Below, one piece after another: positions 29,710-40,278 of a DNA stretch of 61,821 nt. The notes under the pieces were generated by a model. That model was not told the origin of the DNA. It saw only the letters and a list, made by a program, of their open reading frames with translations, and ran no database searches. Location: the NCBI GenBank assembly GCA_003255745.1, contig QKYL01000006.1, positions 1 to 61,821 on the forward strand. The letters run 5' to 3'. Position 1 is the stretch's first letter, and every line of letters starts with the position of its first letter. This DNA comes from Paracoccus saliphilus (GTDB taxonomy: Bacteria > Pseudomonadota > Alphaproteobacteria > Rhodobacterales > Rhodobacteraceae). The translations under genes and the position numbers were made by a program.

Positions 29710-31065
29710 TTGAAGACGACTTTGTTCACGACAGCCGCCATTATCGGGCTGACCGCCGGCATGGCGCAGGCGCAGCTGGTGATCGAGCCGGGCAGCGACG
29801 ATCGCATCAACTGGGCCAGCCTGGATGAATTCAAGGCCGCCTATCCCGACCTGGAAGGGCAGAGCTTCAACATCCTTGGGCCTTGGCTGGGCGGGGACCA
29901 GGAGCTGTTCAGCTCGGTTATCGCCTATTTCAACGACGCGACGGGCGCGCAGGCGAACTATTCTGGATCGGACAGCTTCGAGCAGCAGATCGTCATCGAC
30001 AGCGAGGCCGGCTCGCCCCCCGACATCGCCGTTTTCCCGCAGCCGGGCCTGGCTTCGGATCTGGCTGAAAAGGGCTTCCTGCGCCCGTTGGGCGAGGAAA
30101 ATGCCCAGTGGCTGCGCGACAATTATGCCGCCGGCGACAGCTGGGCCGCGCTTGGCACCTATGCCGGCCAGGACGGAACCGAACAGCTGTTTGCCTTCCC
30201 TTACAAGGCGGACGTGAAGTCGCTGGTCTGGTATGTGCCCGAAAACTTCGAGGACGCCGGCTATGACATTCCCGAAACCTACGAGGACCTGAAGGCTCTG
30301 ACCGAGCAGATCGTGGCTGATGGCGAGACGCCCTGGTGCATCGGGCTGGGATCAGGCGGCGCGACCGGATGGCCGGCAACGGACTGGGTCGAGGACCTGA
30401 TGCTGCGCACCGCATCGCCCGAGGATTACGACGCCTGGACCACCAACCAGATGCCGTTCAACGACCCCAAGGTCGTCAATGCGATCGAGGAATTTGGCTG
30501 GTTTGCCAAGAATCCCGATCACGTCGCCGGCGGCGTCGGCTCGGTCAGCTCCACCGATTTCCGCGAAAGCCCGGCCGGTCTTTTTGACAGCCCGCCGGCC
30601 TGCTACATGCATCGCCAGGCCAGCTTCATCCCGACCTTCTTCCCCGAAGGCACGGTCATCGGCCAGGATGCCGACTTCTTCTATATGCCCGCGCCCGCCT
30701 CGGGCGATCTGGGCCAGCCGGTGCTGGGTGGCGGCACGATGTTTGCCGTGATGTCGGACAACCCGGCCGCGATGGCCTTCATCGACTTCCTCAAGACGCC
30801 CGCCGCGCACGAGATCTGGATGGCGCAGAAGGGCTTCCTGACGCCCTATACCGGCGCTAACCCCGAAGCCTATGGCGACGAGACCCTCAAGCGCATGGGG
30901 CAGATCCTGCTGGACGCGACGGTCTTCCGCTTTGACGGATCCGACCTGATGCCGGGCGCGATCGGCGCGGGTGCCTTCTGGACCGGCATGATCGACTTTG
31001 TCGGCGGTGCCTCGGCCCAGGAAGTGGCAGACCAGATTCAGCAGACCTGGTCTTCTTTGGACTGA
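29710..31065 (+). CDS. aglE: Alpha-glucoside ABC transporter substrate-binding protein AglE
   Basis: The 451-residue periplasmic protein captures alpha-glucosides such as sucrose, maltose or trehalose for the AglFG permease. It has a signal peptide, TTLFTTAAIIGLTAGMAQAQ, cleaved near residue 22. The extracellular solute-binding fold is seen in NILGPWLGGDQELFSSVIAY and the C-terminal GFLTPYTGANPEAYGD. The start is a TTG at 29710, 5 bases after GGGAGGA; the in-frame upstream region overlaps the metallohydrolase and is not signal-like. It is the first gene of aglEFGAK. Confidence 0.9.
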   Translation: MKTTLFTTAAIIGLTAGMAQAQLVIEPGSDDRINWASLDEFKAAYPDLEGQSFNILGPWLGGDQELFSSVIAYFNDATGAQANYSGSDSFEQQIVIDSEAGSPPDIAVFPQPGLASDLAEKGFLRPLGEENAQWLRDNYAAGDSWAALGTYAGQDGTEQLFAFPYKADVKSLVWYVPENFEDAGYDIPETYEDLKALTEQIVADGETPWCIGLGSGGATGWPATDWVEDLMLRTASPEDYDAWTTNQMPFNDPKVVNAIEEFGWFAKNPDHVAGGVGSVSSTDFRESPAGLFDSPPACYMHRQASFIPTFFPEGTVIGQDADFFYMPAPASGDLGQPVLGGGTMFAVMSDNPAAMAFIDFLKTPAAHEIWMAQKGFLTPYTGANPEAYGDETLKRMGQILLDATVFRFDGSDLMPGAIGAGAFWTGMIDFVGGASAQEVADQIQQTWSSLD

Positions 31066-31133
31066 CCGAAGGGAAGGCATGGGCGCGGCGGGGTGATCCG
31101 CCGCGCTTCGTTCGCGACAGGGGGGACTGAGGG

Positions 31134-32129
31134 ATGGAACTGCTTTGGTTGGCGGTCAGCACGATTGCCATCGGTGTTTTCGGATGCGTGGCCTGGTTCT
31201 GGGGGTCGAACTGGCTGTTGGACCGCGCCTACCCACCCAAGGGCGACAAGGCGGGCGACAACATACGCCGCGCCAACCAGATCCGTCCCTGGCTGTTCCT
31301 GGGCCCGGCGTTGATCTTCCTGACCATGTATCTGGTTTATCCCGTTCTGGACAGCTTCTGGCGATCGCTGTTCAATTCGAACGGGTCGCGCTTTGTCGGG
31401 ACCGACAACTACACCTGGCTGATGCGCGACGCCAAGTTCCGCGAATCCATGCTGAACAACATGCTGTGGCTGCTGGTCGTTCCGGTGCTGGCCACGCTGT
31501 TCGGCCTGCTGGCGGCGCAGCTGACCGACCGGATCAAGTGGGGCAATATCGGCAAATCGCTGATCTTCATGCCGATGGCGATCAGTTTCGTCGGTGCCGG
31601 CGTGATCTGGAAATTCATCTATGAATACCGCGCCTCTGGGGAAACGCAGATCGGCCTTCTGAACTGGATTGTCACCCAGTTCGGGGGTGAGCCGCAGATC
31701 TGGCTGACCCTGCCCGGATGGAACAACTTCTTCCTGATGATCGTACTGGTCTGGATCCAGACGGGCTTTGCCATGGTGATCCTGTCCGCCGCCTTGCGCG
31801 GTATTCCCGAGGAAACCATCGAGGCCGCGATCCTGGACGGTGCCAGCCCGTTGCAGGTCTTCTTCAAGATCAAGGTGCCGCAGATCATGGGCACCATTGC
31901 CGTCGTCTGGACCACCGTCACCATTGTCGTGCTGAAGGTCTTTGACATCGTCTTTGTCATGACCAACGGACAGTGGGGCACGCAGGTGCTGGCCAACCTG
32001 ATGTATGACTGGATGTTCCGCGGCACGCCCGATTACGGGCGCGGATCGGCCATCGCAATTGTCCTGATGATCCTGGTCACGCCAATCATGGTCTGGAACA
32101 TCTACAACGCGCGCAAGGAGGTCCGCTGA
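31134..32129 (+). CDS. aglF: Alpha-glucoside ABC transporter permease AglF
   Basis: The 331-residue inner-membrane permease has about seven to eight hydrophobic segments. The first (LLWLAVSTIAIGVFGCVAWFW) lies before the usual six-helix core. The EAA loop, which contacts the ATPase, is EETIEAAILDGASPLQVFFK. It is the MalF-type partner of AglG. The ATG follows a GGGGGGACTGAGGG purine-rich stretch. Its last base is the first of the aglG start codon. Confidence 0.92.
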   Translation: MELLWLAVSTIAIGVFGCVAWFWGSNWLLDRAYPPKGDKAGDNIRRANQIRPWLFLGPALIFLTMYLVYPVLDSFWRSLFNSNGSRFVGTDNYTWLMRDAKFRESMLNNMLWLLVVPVLATLFGLLAAQLTDRIKWGNIGKSLIFMPMAISFVGAGVIWKFIYEYRASGETQIGLLNWIVTQFGGEPQIWLTLPGWNNFFLMIVLVWIQTGFAMVILSAALRGIPEETIEAAILDGASPLQVFFKIKVPQIMGTIAVVWTTVTIVVLKVFDIVFVMTNGQWGTQVLANLMYDWMFRGTPDYGRGSAIAIVLMILVTPIMVWNIYNARKEVR

Positions 32130-33262
32130 TGGAGGGCATGGCTGGACAGAAATCCTCGCTGAGCTGGACGGTGAACATCGCAGCCTTCCTGCTGGTGCTG
32201 CTGTGGACCATTCCGACCCTGGGCCTGTTCGTGTCCTCGTTCCGCGACCGCGACCAGATCTCGACCTCGGGGTGGTGGCAGTCCTTCTCGGGGTCCGAGC
32301 AGACGGGCTTTGTCCGCTCGGGGACGGCCGAGGACCAGGTCCAGCAGGACGGGCTTTACGTGATCGAGGGCAGCGCGCTTGAAGGGACGCAGGCGCTGAA
32401 GGCATGGGGTACCGGCGCGCGCAACCCGGCCGAATTCCAGCCGGGCGACACGGCGGATTTGGGCGACGGCATCAGCCTGACCGTGGCCGAGGACGGAAGT
32501 TATCGCATGACCTCGGCCCAGCCCTTCGAGATGCAGCGGGGCGAGCGAATCTTTACTACCACGGTCTCCCCGCCCAGCTTCACGACCGAGAACTATAATC
32601 GCGTTCTGACGGCCGGGGGGCTGGGGCGCGCCTTCATGAACACGATGACGGTGACCATTCCCGCCACGGTGATCCCGATCCTGATCGCGGCCTTTGCCGC
32701 CTATGCCTTGGCCTGGATGCAGTTCCCCGGCCGGGCCGTTCTGACGGCTGCGGTCGTGGGCCTGCTGGTCGTGCCGCTGCAGGTGGCACTGATCCCGCTG
32801 CTGCGGCTGCACAACGACCTGGGGATCGGCAAGGGATATCTGGGGATCTGGCTGGCGCATACCGGGTTCGGACTGCCGCTGGCCGTCTATCTGCTGCGCA
32901 ACTACATGGTCGGCCTGCCGCGCGAGATCATTGAATCCGCCCGCGTCGACGGCGCGACCGAATTCCAGATCTTCCGCCGCATCATCCTGCCCTTGTCCTT
33001 CCCGGCACTGGCCAGCTTTGCGATCTTCCAGTTCCTGTGGGTGTGGAACGACCTGCTGGTGGCCACCGTGTTCCTGGGCAATACCCGCGAGCAGCTGGTC
33101 ATGACCGGCCTCTTGCGCGAACTGATGGGATCGCGCGGCGGCGAATGGGAGATCCTTGCGACCTCGGCCTTCATTTCAATTGCCGTGCCGTTGCTGGTGT
33201 TCTTTGCGATGCAGAAATACCTGGTCCGCGGGTTGCTGGCCGGGTCCGTGAAAGGTGGCTGA
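32129..33262 (+). CDS. aglG: Alpha-glucoside ABC transporter permease AglG
   Basis: The 377-residue MalG-type permease has a first membrane helix at about 12-34, then a periplasmic insert of about 130 residues (rich in Gly, Ser and Glu), then five helices. The EAA loop is REIIESARVDGATEFQIFRR. The large insert is a known feature of AglG proteins and may contact AglE. It overlaps the start of aglA by 8 bases. Confidence 0.92.
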   Translation: MEGMAGQKSSLSWTVNIAAFLLVLLWTIPTLGLFVSSFRDRDQISTSGWWQSFSGSEQTGFVRSGTAEDQVQQDGLYVIEGSALEGTQALKAWGTGARNPAEFQPGDTADLGDGISLTVAEDGSYRMTSAQPFEMQRGERIFTTTVSPPSFTTENYNRVLTAGGLGRAFMNTMTVTIPATVIPILIAAFAAYALAWMQFPGRAVLTAAVVGLLVVPLQVALIPLLRLHNDLGIGKGYLGIWLAHTGFGLPLAVYLLRNYMVGLPREIIESARVDGATEFQIFRRIILPLSFPALASFAIFQFLWVWNDLLVATVFLGNTREQLVMTGLLRELMGSRGGEWEILATSAFISIAVPLLVFFAMQKYLVRGLLAGSVKGG

Positions 33263-34799
33263 ATTGAACGAAATGACGACGGACTGGTGGAAGGGCGGCA
33301 TCATCTATCAGATCTATCCGCGCAGTTTTCAGGATACGACAGGCAGTGGCACCGGCGACCTGGCCGGGATCGCGCAACGGCTGCCTTATGTCGCGTCGCT
33401 GGGTGTGGATGCGGTCTGGATTTCGCCCTTCTTCACCTCTCCGATGAAGGACTTTGGCTATGATGTCAGCGACTATCGCGGCATCGACCCGATCTTCGGC
33501 ACGATGGAGGATTTCGACTGGCTGGTGCAAAGCGCGCACGAGCTGGGCCTGAAAGTCATGATCGACCTGGTGATGTCGCATACCTCGGACCAGCATCCCT
33601 GGTTCAAGGAAAGCCGCAGCAGCCACCACAACTCCAAGGCCGACTGGTATGTCTGGTCCGATCCCAAGCCCGACGGCACGCCGCCGAACAACTGGCTGTC
33701 GATCTTTGGCGGCAGCGCCTGGCAATGGGATGCGCGGCGCGAGCAGTATTACCTGCACAATTTCCTGACCTCGCAGCCGGACCTGAACTTTCATAACCCG
33801 GCAGTGCAGGACGCCTTGCTGGAAATGGCGCGCTTCTGGCTGGAGAAGGGGGTGGACGGGTTCCGTTTGGACACGATCAACTTCTATTTCCACGACGCGC
33901 AGCTGCGCGACAACCCGCCCTTGGCGCGGGAACTGCGTAAGTCTGACACCGCGCCCGCGGTGAATCCCTACAACCACCAGAGCCACCGCTATTCCAAGTC
34001 GCAGCCCCAGAACGTGGCCTTTCTGGAACGCTTTTACCAGGTGATCGAACCCTATGGCGCGGCCGTGGTGGGCGAGATCGGCGACAGCGAACGCGCGCTT
34101 GAACTGCTGGAGGAATATACCGGCGTGCCGGGCCGGGTGCAGATGTCCTATGTCTTCGACTTCCTGTCGGGTGAGGGGCTTTCCGCCCATCGCATCGTCG
34201 AGGTGTTTCAGAACCTGCACCAAGTTGCGCCCAATGCCTGGCCCTGCTGGGCCCTGTCGAACCATGACGTTGTGCGCCATATCAGCCGGTGGAACCTGTC
34301 CGACCCGGCCGCCAAGGCCTATGCGACAGTGCTGGTCTGCCTGCGCGGCTCGGTCTGCCTGTACCAGGGCGAGGAGCTGGGCCTTCCCGAGGCGGAACTG
34401 CGGTTCGAAGAGCTGCGCGATCCTTACGGCATCGAGTTCTGGCCCGAATTCAAGGGCCGCGACGGATGCCGGACGCCGATGGTCTGGGACATGGGGGTGA
34501 ACGGCGGCTTTTCGACCAGCCAGCCCTGGCTGCCGGTGCCGCACACGCATCTGCAGCGCACCGTTGTCGCGCAGGAGGCCGATGCGCAATCCATGTTGCA
34601 CCATTACCGTTGGGCCCTTGGTCTGCGCCGTAAGCACAGCGCGCTGCGCGGCGGCACCATGACCGACATTCAGGCCGAGGGACCGGTGCTGTCCTTCCGC
34701 CGCCGTGACGACATGCAGACCCTGCTGATCCGCGCCAACCTGTCCGGGGACGAGGTAGCGGGACTGATGCCGTGGCAGGTTCAGATCATCGAGGGATAA
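33255..34799 (+). CDS. aglA: Alpha-glucosidase AglA (GH13)
   Basis: The 514-residue cytoplasmic glycoside hydrolase splits imported alpha-glucosides. The GH13 barrel carries the conserved regions DAVWISPFFTSPMKDFGYD, DLVMSHTSDQHPWF, GFRLDTINF with nucleophile Asp206, VVGEIGD with acid/base Glu274, and ALSNHDVVRH with Asp338. It starts at a GTG inside the aglG end. A closely following ATG is a possible shorter start. Its position in the transporter operon fits a trehalose, sucrose or maltose function; the exact sugar cannot be told. Confidence 0.93.
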   Translation: MAELNEMTTDWWKGGIIYQIYPRSFQDTTGSGTGDLAGIAQRLPYVASLGVDAVWISPFFTSPMKDFGYDVSDYRGIDPIFGTMEDFDWLVQSAHELGLKVMIDLVMSHTSDQHPWFKESRSSHHNSKADWYVWSDPKPDGTPPNNWLSIFGGSAWQWDARREQYYLHNFLTSQPDLNFHNPAVQDALLEMARFWLEKGVDGFRLDTINFYFHDAQLRDNPPLARELRKSDTAPAVNPYNHQSHRYSKSQPQNVAFLERFYQVIEPYGAAVVGEIGDSERALELLEEYTGVPGRVQMSYVFDFLSGEGLSAHRIVEVFQNLHQVAPNAWPCWALSNHDVVRHISRWNLSDPAAKAYATVLVCLRGSVCLYQGEELGLPEAELRFEELRDPYGIEFWPEFKGRDGCRTPMVWDMGVNGGFSTSQPWLPVPHTHLQRTVVAQEADAQSMLHHYRWALGLRRKHSALRGGTMTDIQAEGPVLSFRRRDDMQTLLIRANLSGDEVAGLMPWQVQIIEG

Positions 34800-34814
34800 G
34801 GGAGGGACACGGCC

Positions 34815-36032
<1,218 letters not shown>

Positions 36033-36108
36033 TCCCTGCGGCACGCGACCAAAGTTGCAGATCGCGCGCCGCAATTTCTGTTATAGTCCCCCCATCTGGG
36101 GAGGAATC

Positions 36109-37065
36109 ATGACGCAGCGCAGCCACGCGGATCTTGTGGCCGAGCAGTCGCAGTCGAAATCCGCGACCTCGGCCCTTGCGGCATCCTGGCGCCGTTCCAT
36201 GCTGAAACACGGGCTTGATCCCGCTGCCGGGCGACGCCCCGACCGCCTGTCCGAGGTCGAACTGGCCGAGCGGCACGAGGCCGTGGCGGCCTTCCTGCGG
36301 GTTGCCAAGCCGCAACTGGATCAGCTTTACAACCTGGTCGGCCTGTCGGGCTGCAACGTGCTTCTGACCGATGCGCAGGGGGTCGTTCTGGACCAGCGTG
36401 TTTCGGATGGCGATGCCGGGCAGTTCCGCGACTGGGGCCTGTGCACCGGGGCCAACTGGTCCGAGGCCGCGCAGGGCACCAATGGCATCGGGACCTGCCT
36501 GGTCGAAGGGCGCCAGGTCACCATCCACCGGGACGAGCATTTCCACACACGCAACATCGGCATGTCCTGCATGGACGCGCCGATCTGGGGCCCCGACGGC
36601 AGCCTGCTGGCCGCGCTGGATGTCAGCAGCGCGCGGGCCGACCAGACCGAACGCTACAACCGGCTGATCTCGGCCCAGGTGGCGCAGACGGCCAAGGCGA
36701 TCGAGGCGATGTATTTCCGCTGCAGCTTTCCCGAGGCGCGGATCGTGCTGGCCTCGCACGAGCATGCGGACCAGGCGGTGCTGCTGGCGGTGGACAAGGA
36801 CGACTTGGCCATCGGCGCCACCCGCGCCGCCCGCCGCGTCCTGGGGCTGGAGCGCGAGGGGGCGATGCGGCCCCGCCCCGCCGCCGACCTGCTGGGCCGT
36901 CAGGACAACCTGACCGGCTTTGACAAGGCCGAACGTGCGGCCGTTGTGCGGGCGCTGTCCCGCGCCGAAGGCAACGTGTCCAAGGCGGCGCGCGCCTTGG
37001 GGATCGGACGGGCGACGATGTACCGCCGCATGGCGCGGCTGGGGATCAGCGAAAACCACGCCTGA
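36109..37065 (+). CDS. AcoR-like regulator: GAF domain plus Fis-type helix-turn-helix, no AAA+ domain
   Basis: The 318-residue protein starts at the ATG at 36109, after GGGGAGGAATC. The N-terminal 230 residues match the AcoR sensor region, including LVGLSGCNVLLTDAQGV, AAQGTNGIGTCLVEGRQVTI and GMSCMDAPIWGPDGSL. The C-terminus (about 273-316) is a Fis-type helix-turn-helix, SKAARALGIGRATMYRRM. The central AAA+ sigma54-contact domain (GAFTGA) is absent, so it cannot drive sigma54 polymerase in the usual way. It probably controls the aldehyde dehydrogenase gene 126 bases downstream. No -24/-12 promoter was found. Confidence 0.83.
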   Translation: MTQRSHADLVAEQSQSKSATSALAASWRRSMLKHGLDPAAGRRPDRLSEVELAERHEAVAAFLRVAKPQLDQLYNLVGLSGCNVLLTDAQGVVLDQRVSDGDAGQFRDWGLCTGANWSEAAQGTNGIGTCLVEGRQVTIHRDEHFHTRNIGMSCMDAPIWGPDGSLLAALDVSSARADQTERYNRLISAQVAQTAKAIEAMYFRCSFPEARIVLASHEHADQAVLLAVDKDDLAIGATRAARRVLGLEREGAMRPRPAADLLGRQDNLTGFDKAERAAVVRALSRAEGNVSKAARALGIGRATMYRRMARLGISENHA

Positions 37066-37085
37066 CTGTCTCATGCCTGAGACAG
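37066..37085 (+). promoter_or_regulatory. Perfect 8+4+8 inverted repeat, probable operator
   Basis: CTGTCTCATGCCTGAGACAG has 8-base arms, all matching, around TGCC. It begins right after the regulator's stop codon and lies 106 bases before the aldehyde dehydrogenase ATG. TGTCTCA/TGAGACA arms resemble sites of AcoR-type Fis-HTH regulators, as I recall. It could alternatively be a small terminator of the regulator gene, but no T-tract follows. Confidence 0.65.
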
Positions 37086-37191
37086 CTTCTGCGGCGCGGC
37101 GTGAAAGGGCGGTTGTCCCGAATCATCAATCGCCTGAATTTCAAGCCATACCCGGAGGGGGAGTTCCGGGAGACATCCAGAGGAGGAATCA

Positions 37192-38718
37192 ATGCCGAAC
37201 GACCAGACGCATGAATTCAAGGGCGTGGGCGTCATGCCCTTTGCCAGCCGCTATGATAACTTCATCGGCGGCAAGTGGATGGCGCCCAAGTCGGGCCAGT
37301 ATTTCATCAACACGACCCCGATCACAGGCGCCCAGATCGGCGAGATCGCGCGCTCGAATGCCGCCGACATCGAGGCTGCGCTGGACGCGGCCCATGCCGC
37401 CAAGGATGCCTGGGGCCGCACCTCGACCACCGAACGCTCGAACGCGCTGCTGAAGATCGCCGACCGGATGGAGCAGAACCTGCAGCTGCTGGCCACCGCC
37501 GAGACCTGGGACAACGGCAAGCCGATCCGCGAAACGATGGCCGCCGACCTGCCGCTGGCGATCGACCATTTCCGCTATTTCGCCGGCGTCCTGCGCGCCC
37601 AGGAAGGCGGCATCAGCGAGATCGACAACGACACCATCGCCTATCACTTCCACGAGCCTCTGGGCGTCGTGGGCCAGATCATCCCGTGGAACTTTCCGCT
37701 GCTGATGGCTTGCTGGAAGCTGGCCCCCGCGCTGGCCGCGGGCAACTGCGTGGTGCTGAAACCCGCCGAACAGACCCCGGCCACGATCATGGTGTTTGCC
37801 GAACTGATCGCCGACATCCTGCCGCCGGGCGTGTTGAACATCGTCAACGGCTTTGGCCTGGAGGCGGGCAAGCCGCTGGCGTCGAACCCGCGCATCGCCA
37901 AGATCGCCTTCACCGGGGAAACCACCACCGGCCGCCTGATCATGCAGTACGCGTCGGAAAACCTGATCCCGGTGACGCTGGAACTGGGTGGCAAGTCGCC
38001 CAACATCTTCATGGAAGATGTTTGTCGCGAGGATGACGACTTCTTCGACAAGGCGATCGAGGGCTTTGTCATGTTCGCGCTGAACCAGGGCGAGGTCTGC
38101 ACCTGCCCGTCGCGCGCCCTGATCCACGAAAATATCTATGACCAGTTCATGGAGCGGGCGCTGAAGCGGGTCGAGGCCATCGTGCAGGGCGACCCGCGCG
38201 ACAGCAACACCATGATCGGTGCCCAAGCCTCCAGTGAGCAGAAGGAGAAAATCCTTTCCTATTTCGACATCGGTCGAAAGGAAGGCGCCGAGGTGCTGAC
38301 CGGCGGCGAGGCGGCCGATCACGGTGGGGAACTGTCGAGCGGCTATTACATCAAGCCGACGGTCTTCAAGGGCCACAACAAGATGCGCGTCTTCCAAGAG
38401 GAGATCTTTGGCCCGGTCGTATCGGTGACCACCTTCAAGGACCATGACGAGGCGCTGTCGATCGCCAATGACACGCTGTATGGCTTGGGCGCGGGCCTGT
38501 GGTCGCGCGACGCCAACACCTGCTATCGCTTTGGCCGCGCCATCCAGGCGGGCCGGGTCTGGACCAACTGCTATCACGCCTATCCGGCGCATGCGGCCTT
38601 TGGCGGCTACAAGCAGTCGGGCATCGGTCGCGAAAACCATCGCATGATGCTGGACCACTATCAGCAGACCAAGAACATGCTGGTCAGCTACAGCCCCAAG
38701 AAGCTGGGCTTCTTCTGA
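37192..38718 (+). CDS. NAD-dependent aldehyde dehydrogenase, ExaC/AcoD type
   Basis: The 508-residue enzyme oxidises acetaldehyde or similar short aldehydes. It starts [20 protein letters not shown]. The NAD-binding [15 protein letters not shown], the glutamate motif [11 protein letters not shown], and the catalytic CTC motif at Cys303-Thr304-Cys305 ([13 protein letters not shown]) are characteristic of ExaC-type enzymes. The ending [14 protein letters not shown] is also typical. AGAGGAGG precedes the ATG. Location near the PQQ genes suggests use after quinoprotein alcohol oxidation. Confidence 0.94.
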   Translation: MPNDQTHEFKGVGVMPFASRYDNFIGGKWMAPKSGQYFINTTPITGAQIGEIARSNAADIEAALDAAHAAKDAWGRTSTTERSNALLKIADRMEQNLQLLATAETWDNGKPIRETMAADLPLAIDHFRYFAGVLRAQEGGISEIDNDTIAYHFHEPLGVVGQIIPWNFPLLMACWKLAPALAAGNCVVLKPAEQTPATIMVFAELIADILPPGVLNIVNGFGLEAGKPLASNPRIAKIAFTGETTTGRLIMQYASENLIPVTLELGGKSPNIFMEDVCREDDDFFDKAIEGFVMFALNQGEVCTCPSRALIHENIYDQFMERALKRVEAIVQGDPRDSNTMIGAQASSEQKEKILSYFDIGRKEGAEVLTGGEAADHGGELSSGYYIKPTVFKGHNKMRVFQEEIFGPVVSVTTFKDHDEALSIANDTLYGLGAGLWSRDANTCYRFGRAIQAGRVWTNCYHAYPAHAAFGGYKQSGIGRENHRMMLDHYQQTKNMLVSYSPKKLGFF

Positions 38719-38736
38719 TCGGGACATGACAAGGCG

Positions 38737-38765
38737 GGGGCGGTCCGGCCACGGGCCGCCCCTTC
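38737..38765 (+). terminator. GC-rich hairpin after the aldehyde dehydrogenase
   Basis: GGGGCGG at 38737-38743 pairs with CCGCCCC at 38756-38762, followed by TTCC. The short T-run makes it a weak intrinsic terminator. Confidence 0.5.
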
Positions 38766-38826
38766 CGCAACCCGCGGCAGGTCACCGGCGTTGGGGCTGA
38801 TCGTCCACGTCAACTCGGACAGAACC

Positions 38827-39882
38827 ATGCCCAAGGACAGCATCATCGACCCTGAAGACGCCGCGGAAAGCGCGGGGCTGGTTTATGTCAACGACGACAT
38901 GCCCGGCATCACCCGCCAGCGATCGGGCAAGGGCTTCACCTATCGCGACTCGACCGGCAGGACCATCCGCGACGCGGACCGCCGCAAGCAACTGGCCGCG
39001 CTGGCCATTCCGCCGGCCTATACCGATGTCTGGATCTGCCCGGACCCGCGCGGCCATATCCAGGCCACCGGCCGCGACGACAAGGGGCGCAAGCAGTACC
39101 GCTATCACCCCGCCTTCCGCGAGGTCCGCGACGGGGCCAAGTACCACCGGATGCTGGATTTCGCCAAGGTGCTGCCCAAGGTGCGCCAGCAGGTCTCCGA
39201 GGACATGTCCCGCCGCGGGATGCCCGCCGAGAAGGTGCTGGCGACGGTGGTCTATCTGCTGGAAAACACCATGATCCGGGTCGGCAATGCCGATTACGCC
39301 AAGCAGAACAAGTCGCATGGCCTGACCACGCTGAGGACGCGGCACGTCAAGCTGGCGGGCAACGAGGTCCGCTTTCGCTTTCGCGGCAAGAGCGGCAAGG
39401 AATGGAACCTTGGCCTGCGGGACCGGCGCATCGCCCGCATCGTCAAGGCCGCGCAGGACATTCCCGGCCAGCACCTGTTCCAGTACCTCGACGAGGAGGG
39501 TCTTCCTCATCCGGTCAGTTCGACCGAGGTCAACGCCTATTTGCGCCAGGTCAGCGGCAGCAACATCACCGCCAAGGATTTCCGCACCTGGACCGGCACG
39601 GTTCTGGCGGCCTTGGCCCTCGCCGAGTTCGAAAGGGCCGACAGCCAGGCCGCCGCCAAGCGCAATGTCCGCGACGCCATCGAGGAGGTGGCCGCGCGGC
39701 TTGGCAACACGCCCACCATCTGCCGCAAATGCTATGTCCATCCGCAGGTCATCGATGCCTATCTGGCAAACGAGCTGAAGCTGGAATTGCAGGGCAGTAT
39801 CGACGACAATCTGAACAGCGCCGACCTGCATCCCGAGGAAAAGCAGGTCATGCGCTTTCTGAGGAGGAGGTTGAAGGCATGA
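38827..39882 (+). CDS. DNA topoisomerase IB
   Basis: The 351-residue eukaryote-like or poxvirus-like type IB topoisomerase relaxes supercoils by a 3'-phosphotyrosine intermediate. An N-terminal domain (residues 20-100) precedes the tyrosine recombinase-like catalytic domain. Core motifs are LLENTMIRVGNADYAKQNKS, TLRTRHVKL, FRFRGKSGKEW and DFRTWTGTVLAALAL. The nucleophile is Tyr303 in CRKCYVHPQVIDAY. ATG 38827 (MPKDSIIDPEDAA) is chosen over a TTG 36 bases upstream. It overlaps the next gene by four bases. Confidence 0.9.
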   Translation: MPKDSIIDPEDAAESAGLVYVNDDMPGITRQRSGKGFTYRDSTGRTIRDADRRKQLAALAIPPAYTDVWICPDPRGHIQATGRDDKGRKQYRYHPAFREVRDGAKYHRMLDFAKVLPKVRQQVSEDMSRRGMPAEKVLATVVYLLENTMIRVGNADYAKQNKSHGLTTLRTRHVKLAGNEVRFRFRGKSGKEWNLGLRDRRIARIVKAAQDIPGQHLFQYLDEEGLPHPVSSTEVNAYLRQVSGSNITAKDFRTWTGTVLAALALAEFERADSQAAAKRNVRDAIEEVAARLGNTPTICRKCYVHPQVIDAYLANELKLELQGSIDDNLNSADLHPEEKQVMRFLRRRLKA

Positions 39883-40208
39883 GCACGGTCACCGCCACAC
39901 CCGAGGCATTGAAGCTGATCGAAGAAATCGTGGCCGATCACGGTCCCGTTCTGTTCCACCAATCGGGGGGCTGCTGTGACGGCTCCTCGCCCATGTGCTA
40001 TCCACAGGGCGATTTCCGCGTAGGAGAGCGCGACGTCAAGCTGGGAGAGATCGGGGGCGCGCCCTTCTATATCTCGGCCAGCCAGTTCGAGGCTTGGAAG
40101 CACACCGACCTGATCATCGACGTGGTGGCGGGCCGGGGCGGCATGTTCAGCCTGGACAACGGCCGGGAAAAGCGGTTCCTGACCCGGTCCGAGATGTGCC
40201 AAATCTGA
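39879..40208 (+). CDS. DUF779 protein associated with aldehyde dehydrogenases
   Basis: The 109-residue protein has the DUF779 signature HQSGGCCDGSSPMCYPQGDF, with three cysteines in CC and MC, and FYISASQFEAWKHTDLIIDV. These proteins are often encoded directly next to ExaC/AcoD-type aldehyde dehydrogenases, but their function is unknown. The cysteines suggest metal or redox chemistry. The start overlaps the topoisomerase stop (ATGA), so the topoisomerase gene lies between the usual pair. Confidence 0.88.
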   Translation: MSTVTATPEALKLIEEIVADHGPVLFHQSGGCCDGSSPMCYPQGDFRVGERDVKLGEIGGAPFYISASQFEAWKHTDLIIDVVAGRGGMFSLDNGREKRFLTRSEMCQI

Positions 40209-40278
40209 TCCCTGCGGCGTTGTGACCCCGGTCCCGATCCGCTAGAGAAGGCGCGATCCTGTCAGCGGAGCGAGTCCC

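Noticed and set aside
36033..37191. Sigma54 promoter near the AcoR-like regulator and aldehyde dehydrogenase
   Set aside because: GGCACG and TTGC occur near 36040-36057 but with nine bases between them instead of about four, and the regulator lacks the AAA+ domain needed.
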